Shown one piece after another: positions 1-8,392 of a DNA stretch of 13,828 bases. The notes beneath the pieces are model-generated. The model saw nothing but the letters and a program-made list of their open reading frames with translations. It was not told the DNA's origin and did not search any database. This DNA is from Gloeopeniophorella convolvens. Its lineage: Eukaryota > Basidiomycota > Agaricomycetes > Russulales. The first letter of the stretch is position 1, and every line of letters begins with the position of its first letter. The stretch covers positions 1-13,828 of the forward strand of contig WTXD01000279.1 of NCBI GenBank assembly GCA_022496205.1, given 5' to 3'. The position numbers and the translations under genes were made by a program.

Positions 1-74
1 TGAGACCGTAGATTGCCTTTTTAAGGCGGCAGACCTTGTTCTCCTGGCCTGGTATGTGAAACCTTGTGGTTGCT
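1..74 (-). pseudogene. Copia reverse transcriptase, continuation in shifted frames
   Basis: After the slip near 83-88 the RT reading continues for about eight codons in a second frame (I-Y-I-E-Q-P), then slips by one more missing base near 57-62 into a third frame that reads F-H-I-P-G-Q-E-N-K-V-C-R-L-K-K and A-I-Y-G-L, a conserved copia RT block. The catalytic Y-V-D-D motif and RNase H lie left of the window. Confidence 0.8.
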
Positions 75-1643
75 CTATATAGATTTCTCATCCAGGTTGC
101 CATGAAGGAATGCCGACTTGACGTCCATCTGGTGGATTTCCCAATCCTCTAGCGCAGCTAATGCTAGCAAGAGTCGTAGTGACTCAAATCTGGCAACTGG
201 AGAGAAGGTTTCGTCGTAGTCTATCCCAGGGACTTGTGTAAAGCCCTTTGCCACCAACCGAGCTCGAAAGTGTCCATCTGCTTTGAGCTTGAAAACCCAT
301 TTGGATTTTACAGCTTTGTGACCTGCAGGGAGATCCATTAACTCCCATGTGCCGTTCTTGGCAAGAGCGTCCATTTCATATTGGCACGCTTCAGTCCATT
401 CCTCTGCGTTTTCAGACCGCATTGCCTCTTTGTAAGTGGCAGGATCTTCACCAATTGCAGCTGCAAGTAGCTCTGCAATTCCCAGACGTCCAGACCGGAA
501 TTCAGCGTTATCTCCAGAGTAGTACTTGGGGTTAGGACGATGCGGGCGCGCAGTGCGCCGCACAGGCCGAGCCTCATCCATTTCCCTAAGTAGCCGGCTA
601 CGCTGCTCGGCATCCCCCCGCATTTGCTCAGGAGTTGGGCGGGGTGGATCTACTACTGGCGGCTGAATTATGGGTTCCAGTCTCTCCATGTGTGGAGATA
701 CCACGGCTGGCCGGTGAACTGGCCGTGTGGTGCGTCTTTGAGGGGTCTGAGGGACCGGTGTTTGTCTGAATAGAGGTGGAGGGGTGACAGGTCGCTGTAC
801 AACAAAGGGGTTTTCTTCCTGTTTTTCTTCCTTTGCAGGCGGATTAGGCGGCGCAGGAGAGGGAACTGGAGGTGGTGGAGGCGGTGGATTCGCTGGTGGG
901 ATAGCAAGTTGTACCGTTGGCACTGGTAAGACAACTGGGGCTGGTTGGAGAACAGTAGAGGACGGCTCAGGCCTCTGCTTAGATGGGAATGTGCTCTCAT
1001 CAAAGGTCACATCGCGGGACACTTCAATAGAGTGAGTACGTCCATTCCATAGTCGGTAGCCCTTAGAACCCGACTCGTACCCAACAAACGTAGTCTCAAT
1101 CGCCTTAGCGTCGAGTTTCCTACGCTTGTCACTAGGCACATGTTTATATGCCAAGCATCCGAAGACACGAAAGTAAGAGACATCAGGAGTGTGACCAGCA
1201 CTCCAGCGCTCAATGGGTGTGCGCCACTCAAGCGTTCTGGTAGGGGTACGGTTATAGACGTGCACAGCAGCACCTACCGCTAATTCCCAGAAGCCGAAAG
1301 ACAGTCCAGCATGATGTAGCATAGACAGTGCCTTGTCCATAATGGTGCGGTTAAACCGCTCGGCTTTACCATTCTGCTGAGGCGACCCTGGCATCGTGGT
1401 GTGATGCTCAATTCCCTTCTCCGTGAGGATCTCCTTGACAGTGCCCGACAGGTACTCGCCACCTCGGTCTGAATGCAGAGCCTTTAGCGGTTGGGCGGTT
1501 TGTGTTTCCGCCCATGCTAGGAACTTCCTGAAGGCTGCAGCAAACTGATCCTTGGTTTTAAGGTAAAAGACGACTGCATGACGCGAGTAGTCGTCTATGA
1601 AAGTGGCTGTGTACCGGGCACCTTGGATGGAGTCCTTCTGCAT
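75..1643 (-). pseudogene. Copia integrase catalytic core, proline-rich linker and start of reverse transcriptase
   Basis: The 522-residue open frame is a central slice of Pol. The integrase core has the full catalytic triad: Asp in F-I-D-D-Y-S (residue 17), Asp59 in L-H-S-D-R-G-G-E-Y and Glu95 in Q-N-G-K-A-E-R-F, with the classic 35-residue spacing between the last two. A copia-specific F-V-G-Y segment follows, then a low-complexity proline-rich linker (about residues 245-350). The copia reverse transcriptase begins near residue 410 with W-V-F-K-L-K, A-R-L-V-A-K-G and the first palm aspartate in Q-M-D-V-K-S-A-F-L. The initial methionine is internal to Pol. The frame ends at TAG 75-77, produced by a one-base loss near 83-88. 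Confidence 0.92.
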
Positions 1644-2360
1644 AGGCCCGCAAGATCGCTGTGAACGATCTCTAGAATGCGAGAGGCCTTTTTGGAGGAG
1701 TGAGGGAAGGGAAGTCGTGTGCTCTTGCCGAATTCACAAGCCGGACAAGGAGCAGAGGGCACGACTGAGCTATCAAGTGCAAGACCCTTGACAGAGTCTG
1801 CATGGCGCTTTAGGGTTTCATATGATACATGACCCATGCGCTGATGCCAGAGGTCCAAAGTGAGGGCAGTGGACCCAACATGTGCATTGAGGGACTGTAC
1901 TGAGGCGTCTAACCAGTAAAGGTTGCCTTCTAAGTAGCCCGTTGCAACATGACTCTGGTTGACAGAGATTTTAAAGGAGCGTTCCTCAAACGTGACAGTG
2001 GCCCCCTTCTGTGCTAGAGCACGCGTAGATATAAAGCGTGTCTTGACATTTGGAATATGCAGCACATTATTGAGGGTTATCACGGAGTTCTGTCCTGTTT
2101 TGAAGACGACGGTGCCAACACCACATTGCTCGACTGTAGAGTTGTCTCCCAGGCTTATACTGCCTTTGGTGAGGGAGTAGTCTGTGAAGTCGGAGCGATA
2201 GGGAGTGATATGGTGTGTTGCGCCAGAGTCCATCATCCAGCGGGATCGCACAGAGGCATAAAGGGAAACGCGCAGTTGATTGTCCACCTCCTGAATAGTG
2301 GCGGTGGTAGGTACTAGTACATGTGCGTTGGTGGACTTGTTACTGTCGCCACCTTGTTGC
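1595..2360 (-). pseudogene. Copia protease and integrase N-terminal (HHCC) domain
   Basis: The frame contains the retroviral-type aspartic protease motif M-D-S-G-A-T-H-H near 2230, which in a dimer cleaves the polyprotein. Further on is the integrase zinc-binding domain with W-H-Q-R-M-G-H and later C-P-A-C (HHCC). A 230-codon stretch opens at 2287 with GTG, but this is not a true start: the same frame reads open back to about 2360, where a single missing base near 2357-2367 separates it from the Gag knuckle frame. It should continue into the catalytic integrase but slips again at 1643-1649, and the last residues to 1595 are out-of-frame read-through. Confidence 0.85.
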
Positions 2361-3194
2361 CCTTGGCATCCACCTTTCCATCCTCAATGTCCTTCTTCAT
2401 CTTGCGGCAATCAGGGCGGATGTGACCTTTTTTCTTGCAGTAGTGGCAAGTCACATCCTTTTTCTTGGGTTTATCACCCTTGCCCTTGATGGGCGCCCTG
2501 GCCGCGTTGAGAGAGCCATTGGACTGACGGCGTGTTTCCTCATTGAGGATTGTTTGCGCGATGTTGTCATGTCCAGCTTTGAGGGTAAGCTGGCAGCGAG
2601 GATGGTGGAGGCCACTGTGTCATATGACGACGGCATGGCCTGGAGGAGGATGAGGCAGAACTGGAGATCAGAGATCCCCATGCCCGCAGAGGTGAGGTTG
2701 TTCCTCAGCGCGTTCAGCTCATTGAGCTGAGGTGTCATTGGCTTGGAGTCGTCTAGCCGCGCTTGGGTCAAGCTGACCCAGTTGTTGAAGGCCGTAGTGG
2801 CCCCAACGCCCGCATAGGTTTCCCTAAGCTTTTCCCACTTGTGAGCCACTGTGGGGTAAGTGGCGTCGCTCTTAATGGAGCTCCAGATGGTGTAGGCCAT
2901 GTGGGACATAAAGTATCCCTTCATGACACCTTGGGCAGTGTCCCAGTCTTCTTGGGTGGCATGGGACGGTACTGTTTTGAGCTCCAAGAGCCCGCCAAGG
3001 TTTGCCATCATGAGTAGGCCTTTGAACGAGGTAGACCACTCGTTCCAGTTGGAGCCCTCAAACTTGTTGCCCGGATTGGGCGTGAGCTTCATGTCCTTGA
3101 GATTGAGTCTCATAGACGTGGTGGAGGCAGGAAGGGAAGCGGTTTGCGCCGGCTGCGCAGGGAGGAAAGCAGATGGAGAGGATGGTCTCGACAT
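2314..3194 (-). pseudogene. Copia Gag (capsid plus CCHC zinc knuckle), frameshifted
   Basis: Gag packages the element RNA into virus-like particles. The open frame starts with ATG at 3194 in a good context (AACAACATG) and has a capsid-like helical region with the copia Gag features F-E-G-x-N-W...W and a tryptophan-containing W-x-x-L-R-E-T-Y-A-G segment. After about 200 residues the frame slips by one missing base near 2586-2594; the new frame continues through a basic stretch to a CCHC knuckle, C-x2-C-x4-H-x4-C, at 2407-2448, then stops at TAG 2314-2316. The unslipped frame runs on to 2451 as unrelated residues. The knuckle binds RNA and normally closes Gag just before protease. Confidence 0.85.
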
Positions 3195-4071
3195 GTTGTT
3201 AAAGGTGCGATGGTAAAGTCTGTTGCCGAGGAGCAGTCAGCAACAGTGCTGGTGCAGAGAAGATGTAGATGCCTCCTGTGCATGTGAACTTGTACCACTG
3301 ATCATAATGACCAGTCCTCAGAGCCCATGATGTGCGACTTTGTAATGTACTTTGTAAGGTAATCCACTGTAGAGATGAGCCACCCGGCACGACCATAGAG
3401 ACGGCATTGAAATAGCCCATCTATGCGCTTTGGGGGAGTCTCTACTTAAGGCCTAGATGATTGGGCCAGTGGATAAGGGGGTCCAATTTGTTCTACATGC
3501 ATGGCGCTCTGTTTCCCAATGGTCAGAAGACCTGGTACTGACGCTGGTTCATGCAGAGGTGAACTGTGAGGCTCATCCCTATGTACTACTGTATAGTAGG
3601 GTAGCGCAGTTGTAACAGGCGCAAGGTCTAGGGTGGTGTTCCCCGCCTTGTTATACACCAAAACCGCTCCCACTTAAGGGCAGACGGCCAACCGTTCACT
3701 AGCCAAAAAGCATCACAAGGGGCTTCCCCCCTGCTTGCCTAAGGGGCCATAAGGGCCGCTCTTCTAGCTCCACACACAGCGGCTGACTACTGCATGCTGG
3801 TGGGTTTCCCCAGGAACATGTACAGTAGTGTATAGTAAAAGTACTGTAGTGCGCACTGTGGGGTGAGGAAGCTCACTGTGGTTCTGCGTCGCCACGCTCT
3901 GTCCCACAGCTTGCAGGAAGTCCGGTTAGGACCCAAGTGCTATGCACAATCCCATGGCCTAGCCAGGGAAGGAGGAAGGAAAAAATGGAACAGAGGCTCG
4001 CCTTGTTGGGAGTAAAGATGCGGTGTCTTGTCAAGGGAGCTTGTGTAAATCTTCAGTGCAAGGTATCTAGG
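3195..4071 (-). other. Long untranslated leader of the copia element
   Basis: About 880 bp separate the primer binding site from the Gag start codon, long for a copia element. I recognise no conserved coding sequence here. A 75-codon open frame (3446-3673, minus) lacks family features. Short related motifs recur around 3583-3600 and 3822-3860, where GTACTACTGTATAGTA-like and GTACAGTAGTGTATAGTA-like strings appear. The region may hold packaging signals, a spliced leader intron or an unrecognised small insertion; none can be shown from sequence alone. Confidence 0.45.
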
Positions 4072-4085
4072 CAGGGCCCATAACC
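4072..4085 (-). promoter_or_regulatory. Primer binding site, initiator tRNA-Met half-molecule type
   Basis: Directly after the LTR's terminal CA the minus strand reads GGTTATGGGCCCTG. This is complementary to the anticodon stem-loop region typical of eukaryotic initiator tRNA-Met, not to a tRNA 3' CCA end. Priming from an internal tRNA-Met fragment is known for Drosophila copia and yeast Ty5. The match is from memory of the tRNA consensus and was not aligned to a host tRNA. Confidence 0.65.
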
Positions 4086-4438
4086 TGTTGAAGCGCAGCA
4101 GAGGGTGGAGTGACAACTGAAGGACACAGAGTGACGCTCAGTCAGAGAAGGTCAAAAGACTGAGGCTACAAAGGCGAAGAAAGAGGTCCTTATATACAGT
4201 AAGGAGCGACAGATAGCATGTGATAAACACTGCTTAGAAAGCCTAGGAGACCCACATGAAACGGAGTAAGAGTGGGTACCGGAGTACAAGGTGGGTCATG
4301 GAATGCCCTAGAATAGTCCAGAACATGGAAATGAATGTGGGGCTGAACACAGCCTTAAGTCTAGAACATTATGTACACAAGATAAGATAGTCCTTGATCA
4401 TTAGGTCCATATCTAATCTAATCAGAGCCACCAGGACA
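4086..4438 (-). repeat. 5' LTR of the copia element
   Basis: On the minus strand the segment begins TGTCCTGG and ends CTTCAACA, the usual TGT...ACA ends of an LTR. It contains a TATATAAGG box (plus positions about 4188-4196) suited to the element's own promoter. A copia-type primer binding site follows immediately. Length is 353 bp. The 3' LTR partner is outside the window, so the ends rest on the TG/CA termini, the adjacent primer site, and the abrupt switch to gypsy integrase coding sequence at 4439. The five bases next to the LTR (4439-4443, CTGTC) would be the right copy of the target duplication. Confidence 0.72.
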
Positions 4439-4439
4439 C

Positions 4440-5807
4440 TGTCCGTCTCAACAGGGTCAACTCTGGATACCGGCCGACATGGATGAAACACTCAGGCGCG
4501 ATATCGTTCGCGCTCATCACGACACCCCTTCTGCCGGACACCCTGGCATTACAAATACCCAAGCGCTGGTACGACGACAGTGGGACTGGCCAGGCCTTAA
4601 CAAGTTTGTCAAGAACTACGTTAACAGCTACGCCGACTATCAGGCGCTAAAAGTCCGAACCAATCGACAGAAACCAGAGCTCATGCCGATTCACGCCGAT
4701 CCAGATGCAGGTCCTTTCCAGACGGTATCAATGGACTTCATAGTGAAACTTCCTCCGTCCCACGGCTTCGACTCCATCCTAGTGGTCGTTGATCATGATT
4801 GCACAAAGGGAGCGGTATTCATACCCTGCAACGAAACGATCACAGCTGAAGGAGTGGCAAAGTTGTATCTGGACAACGTTTACCGCCGATTTAGACTACC
4901 ACGCCGTATCATTTCTGATTGTGACCCTCGTTTTGCATCCTCTTTCACCCGCGAGCTGTGCTGATGCCTGGGCATTAGCCAAAACATCTCCACAGCCTAC
5001 CACCCCCAGACCGACGGACAGACTGAGCACGTTAACCAACAGCTCGAACAGTATCTGCGGTTTTGGGTGAACGGCAGACAGGATGACTGGGCCGATTGGC
5101 TTCCATTTGCAGAATTCTCGCATAACTCCTGGAAGAGCGCAGCGACGAAACTGTCCCCATTCGAAGCCCTGATGGGCTACCACCCTTACTCCGACTGGCC
5201 GATAGGAACGGCTTCATTGATACCCCGGATTTCTGATCAATTGAAACTGATGCGCAGTCATCGCCTCACTGCGCGAGAAGCCCTAGAATGGACAGCTGAC
5301 ATGATGAAGCGAAAAGCCGGAGGCCAGTTACCCACGATGGAAGAAGGAGACCTTGTGTGGCTAGAAGGCAGTCACCTCCCAACAGCATATCCTATACTGA
5401 AACTAGCCCCTCGACGCCATGGTCCCTTCCGTATCATACGGAAACTATCCCCCGTGACGTTCCAACTGGAACTTCCTTTATCGATGAAGATCCATGACGT
5501 CTTCCACACATCCCGTCTCATCCCTTATTGCGAAACACGAGAACACGGCGTAAACTTTCCCCGTCCTCCACCTGATCTTATCGAAGGAGAAGAAGAGTAC
5601 GAAGTTGAGTCCATTCAGAACTCCTGCTTCTTCCGCCGTCGACTGCAGTACCTCATGAAATGGAAGGGTTATCCAGACTCGGATAACGAGTGGATCACGG
5701 CTTCTGACGTCCACGCGGACGACCTGCTGACTCTGTATCATTCGGAGCACCCTGATGCCGCTGGACCGGCATCCAATACCCTATCTAAGCGCCGTGGTCG
5801 ACGCTGA
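4440..5807 (+). pseudogene. Chromoviral integrase with GPY/F module and chromodomain, one nonsense codon
   Basis: Integrase inserts the element cDNA, and the chromodomain usually steers it to histone-marked chromatin. Numbering from ATG 4479, the H-x6-H half of the zinc finger is present (His14, His21), but the expected C-x2-C is Tyr51 and Tyr54 (codons at 4629 and 4638). The core retains Asp86, Asp147 and, past the stop, Glu183, with exact 35-residue D-E spacing. The TGA at 4962-4964 (codon 162) interrupts the same frame, which then runs uninterrupted to 5807. GPY/F is at about 5418-5440 (G-P-F-R-I-I). The chromodomain is at about 5591-5745 (E-Y-E-V-E-S-I ... M-K-W-K-G-Y ... N-E-W). The frame also reads open back to 4440 without a start. 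Confidence 0.92.
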
Positions 5808-5811
5808 CTAT

Positions 5812-5821
5812 AAGAGGGGGG
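5812..5821 (+). other. Upstream polypurine tract of the gypsy element
   Basis: AAGAGGGGGG lies four bases after the Pol stop codon and is followed by TAATTTTCATCG. In chromoviruses the polypurine tract that primes plus-strand DNA normally sits here, just before an LTR starting TGTCA. No LTR start is visible here; instead the accessory ORF follows about 90 bp later. It resembles the second tract at 9326 (AAGAGGGAC). Confidence 0.5.
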
Positions 5822-5914
5822 TAATTTTCATCGTTACCTTCAGCGACTTCAGTCACTCTAGCGATCACAACGTTCTACTCAACTTCTTACCCATCTCCAC
5901 TTCCTACTCCTACC

Positions 5915-6660
5915 ATGTCTCCAGTCCCCACCACCGTTTCTTCCGTCTCCTCCATCGAATTGAGCTCCCCGGCTCCCCGCCCCATCCCGAACATCGAATA
6001 CCTCCGTACCGACACCGACTCCATCGCCAGTTTGCGCCCCCCGACCCCTTCTACCTTCTTCGAGGAAACCGTCATGGTCACCGAAGGAGTACGTATCCCG
6101 ATACCCGTTCCCATTCGCTCAGCATCAGTCAGCGACATCGCACCTTCGAGCCCGAAGGTGGAACCTGTCACGGTAGAAGCAGAGCCGACAAACCCTCGAG
6201 TCGAGGGGGCAGCCACCATTCTCGCACAGTTCATCCCCGCCTCGACGTTACCGAGGACCGGCACCCCCGTCGGTCCTACTCACGTTGTCGTGGGAAACAC
6301 GATCATCGACCTGGACGAAGAAGAGAGCGAGAGGAAGCGCGTCAGAGGACGCAACCAGGACTACCTCGACCACCTCATCACTGCGACATTCGAGGACACG
6401 GGGTTCAACTGGGACCTCAAGTCAGTTCATCTAACTGACATAAAGGCTCAGTTGTCCAAACGGTTCTACGAACGCATCAACGACTGCTCGGCCGCACGCT
6501 GGTACACTTTGACGACGGACTACCGCAAGGGCATGATCGCCGAGCTGAGCCAGGAGCTCATGCTCATTCTCACTCGTCTGGCTGACCAAGCCTACCAGGC
6601 ACTACGGCTGAAAAATCCATGACTCCCGCACGACCTCCTCTCAGAGGGCTTCTTCCTCTA
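5915..6660 (+). pseudogene. Accessory ORF of the gypsy element, N-terminal part, unknown function
   Basis: I do not recognise this protein. The frame opens at ATG 5915, 107 bp after the Pol stop. Residues 1-120 are rich in Ser, Thr and Pro and probably disordered. Residues 130-137 read I-I-D-L-D-E-E-E, the shape of a SUMO-interacting motif, followed at 139-146 by a basic E-R-K-R-V-R-G-R cluster that could act in nuclear import. The remainder is predicted by eye to be helical. The frame stops at TGA 6620-6622, but the next 12 codons (to 6660) keep the same strongly C-ending codon use and read like protein, so that TGA is probably a mutated CGA. Its position between pol and the 3' LTR is that of env in other elements, but no signal peptide or membrane segment is seen. 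Confidence 0.6.
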
Positions 6661-6895
6661 CGAAAACCCCCCTGTCTTACTCCTGCTTACCAGGATTAGC
6701 CTTTCTTAGCACTCTTAGAGCTAAATTAGAGCCTGCTTATGCCCATCTTACAGCCTTCAGCTTGCCTGAGTCTTCTGCTCAGCTTCTGCCTTCCTTACAT
6801 CTGAACAAAAACCTTTCCATATAAAAGAATAGAGATAGGATTGGATATAATCTGTCTAGTAGATACATCTGTGAGGTTTCTGCCCGCTGCGGTCC
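6661..6895. other. Left part of the insertion, no gene seen
   Basis: Pyrimidine-rich, AT-leaning DNA with no open frame resembling a gene. A TATAAAAG-like stretch near 6820-6828 and a GATATAATC stretch near 6844-6852 resemble core-promoter or LTR-end sequence, but nothing confirms it. Confidence 0.35.
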
Positions 6896-7900
6896 CTTGT
6901 GTGCACTGCCACCGTTCTCGCAGTCGCTACCGCCGTTCCCACGCGCGCCACCACCACCGCTATCGTCCTTGATCTCATCGCAGTCGTGGGTGCACGATGC
7001 TGGCGGCGGCGGCGTCGTCATCGTCGTTGCCATCGTCGTTGTCATCATCGTGACTGTGCTGCATCGTGGCGTGTCGTGGCCACCGTCGTCGTCACTGCAC
7101 AGCATCGGGCGGCGGCGGCATCGTTATCGTCGTCATTGCGTCGGGGCCATGCTGCTCTGTGCGGGAGCAGATACGGGGGTATGGGGCTTGGCAGTCAACA
7201 GGGATACCGCGTATCAGATACGCCGGTGCACCTCGTTGCGCCCTCCGCGCTAGGTCGTTGGCCGCGCTACAAGCGCCGCGAGTATGGCGGGCTGGCGGAG
7301 AGGATGACGAGGGGTGGGGGCCAGTCGCAGGGTGCTGTGCAGGCGTCGGGGGTGGTTAGCGCACTGCCAATGCCCGAGGCGGGTACCACGCACCTAGACT
7401 TGATGGACCGGACTGAGCTGTGACACCCCGTTGCATGAGTACAGTGAGGAGGTGGGACGATGAGGGCAGGAGGCGCAGGGCAGCGGACAACCGAAGCGAG
7501 GGCGATGAGGTGCGGTGCGGGGTGACGTGATCGTCACGGATACCAGACGAGGCGGGGGCACAGTGGCGCCGCGCTTGGCATTGCCACAGCCGGCGGTGTG
7601 GGCAGCGAGCGTGTATGGTGATGCACTAGATTCAAGGCGCAGGGGGACAAGGCGCTGGAGGGCGCCTGAACTGGGGGACATAGATCAGCACGTGGATGGT
7701 GGCACAGGGACTTACAGGCAGTGACCGCGAGGGGCGGCGGTGTGCGTGGGCACCTGGGTGCGCTGGTGCGTCTGCATAGTATGCGCAGTGCGGGGTGCGC
7801 CGCGGTCGCAAACGAGCAGGTCGGGAAGAGCGGGAGCAAGAGGCGATGGATAGCGCACCTGTGTGTATACAACTCAGCCGCCGTTTTCGAAAAACGACAA
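6890..7900. other. GC- and CpG-rich low-complexity island
   Basis: This kilobase is much richer in G, C and CpG than its surroundings. At about 6990-7140 it holds imprecise trinucleotide runs (GGC, GTC and ATC units such as GTCGTCATCGTCGTTG). Open frames exist in all six frames, as expected where stop codons are rare, and their products are runs of Arg, Gly, Thr or Val with no domain character. I call no gene. Retained CpG contrasts with the CpG-loss changes in the surrounding gypsy sequence. It could be a promoter-like CpG island, captured host DNA or simple-sequence expansion. Confidence 0.5.
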
Positions 7901-8021
7901 GTCGAACCGTTGGCCTACAAGGCAAGAACGCATGACACGTGATGTGTGATGTGCGTGTGAACTATCCGGCTGAACCCGGTGTCGTACGAAACTTTGCGAC
8001 GCATGTTGCCATGTCGTTTCG

Positions 8022-8085
8022 CTCTCTTCTCCTCCCTCCATCTTTCCCCATTTCCCCTCTCCCTTTCCTCTTCCCTTCCCTCCCG
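8022..8085 (+). repeat. Polypyrimidine tract
   Basis: About 64 bases consist almost only of C and T, with isolated A residues (CTCTCTTCTCCTCCCTCC and onward). Pyrimidine tracts of this kind occur upstream of transcription starts in fungal genes. Here one sits about 45 bp before the candidate spliced ORF at 8130. Confidence 0.55.
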
Positions 8086-8129
8086 CCGTACCTGCAAGCC
8101 CACTACCTGCAAGTTAAGGTCAGTATAGG

Positions 8130-8344
8130 ATGGAACTGGGCATAGGGTGAGTGTTTAGCACGTCCTACATGGGTTTTCTGACTTTATGACTAGTGCAAGA
8201 TCTTGCTGGCTTGTTGCTGCCTCGCCTCTCATTATCTCTTGCTTCTTTGACTGGTATAAGGTATGTTTCTTCACTCTTCCATGTACTATTGCTGACTCTG
8301 TTGAGCAGCAGACTCTGGTCCCTGGCTGGATGACTTGTGGTTGA
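8130..8344 (+). CDS. Candidate 39-residue spliced ORF, unknown product
   Basis: Two segments have the form of fungal introns: 8147-8193 (GTGAGT ... CTGAC ... TAG, 47 nt) and 8261-8308 (GTATGT ... GCTGACT ... GAGCAG, 48 nt). Joining the exons 8130-8146, 8194-8260 and 8309-8344 gives one frame from ATG to TGA with a total of 120 nt. The product begins M-E-L-G-I-G and has a hydrophobic middle with several Cys and Trp. The sequence is too short for the open frame to be significant by itself; the two consecutive good introns are the real signal. It could also be the end of a longer transcript or a non-coding RNA. No family is recognised. Confidence 0.28.
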
Positions 8345-8392
8345 GGGTTAGGGTTGGGTTTCTAAGGTGGGGTTATGTTAGGGTTAGGGTTA
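8341..8392 (+). repeat. Degenerate interstitial telomeric (TTAGGG) tract
   Basis: Three exact TTAGGG hexamers (8348, 8378 and 8384) lie among variants such as TTGAGGG, TTGGG and TAAGGTGGGG. TTAGGG is the telomere repeat of most filamentous fungi. The G-rich strand points rightward, as at a right-hand chromosome end. The tract is short and imperfect and has ordinary DNA on both sides, so it is not a chromosome end. Confidence 0.7.

Larger units (their letters stand above)
1..4438 (-). mobile_element. Ty1/copia LTR retrotransposon, 5' portion, frame-disrupted
   Basis: Read on the minus strand the order is 5' LTR, primer binding site, leader, Gag with CCHC knuckle, aspartic protease, HHCC and DDE integrase, then the beginning of reverse transcriptase. 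Integrase before RT is the diagnostic copia order. The element runs off the left edge, so most of RT, RNase H, the polypurine tract and the 3' LTR are not visible. The right end, at the LTR's initial TGT, abuts integrase coding sequence of a Ty3/gypsy element on the other strand, indicating nested insertion. Five single-base frame slips (near 2590, 2361, 1645, 85 and 60) make the copy non-functional as written. Confidence 0.9.

Noticed and set aside
3319..3654. A possible TG...CA copia LTR close to Gag
   Set aside because: The segment at 4086-4438 has better ends, a TATA box, a following primer site and an abrupt junction with gypsy coding sequence.
3446..3673. 75-codon minus-strand frame upstream of Gag
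   Set aside because: It lies in the copia leader, has no recognisable feature and ends well before the Gag start; chance or a small upstream ORF at most.
4440..4964. The gypsy element as simply 5'-truncated with a true start at ATG 4479
   Set aside because: Integrase-like sequence continues upstream of 4479 to the copia junction, so the ATG is internal to Pol and the left part is displaced.
5755..6438. 227-codon plus-strand frame overlapping the accessory ORF
   Set aside because: It is another-frame shadow of 5915-6622, with a His/Arg/Pro-rich composition typical of an off-frame reading.
6661..6688. CGAAA at 6661-6665 and 8684-8688 as a 5-bp target duplication
   Set aside because: Joining there breaks the reading frame and ignores the inverted-repeat ends; TA flanks fit better, though not perfectly.
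6897..7942. Numerous long open frames in all six frames of the GC-rich island
   Set aside because: Stop codons are rare in such DNA. The products are low-complexity Arg, Gly, Val or His runs with no consistent frame or domain.
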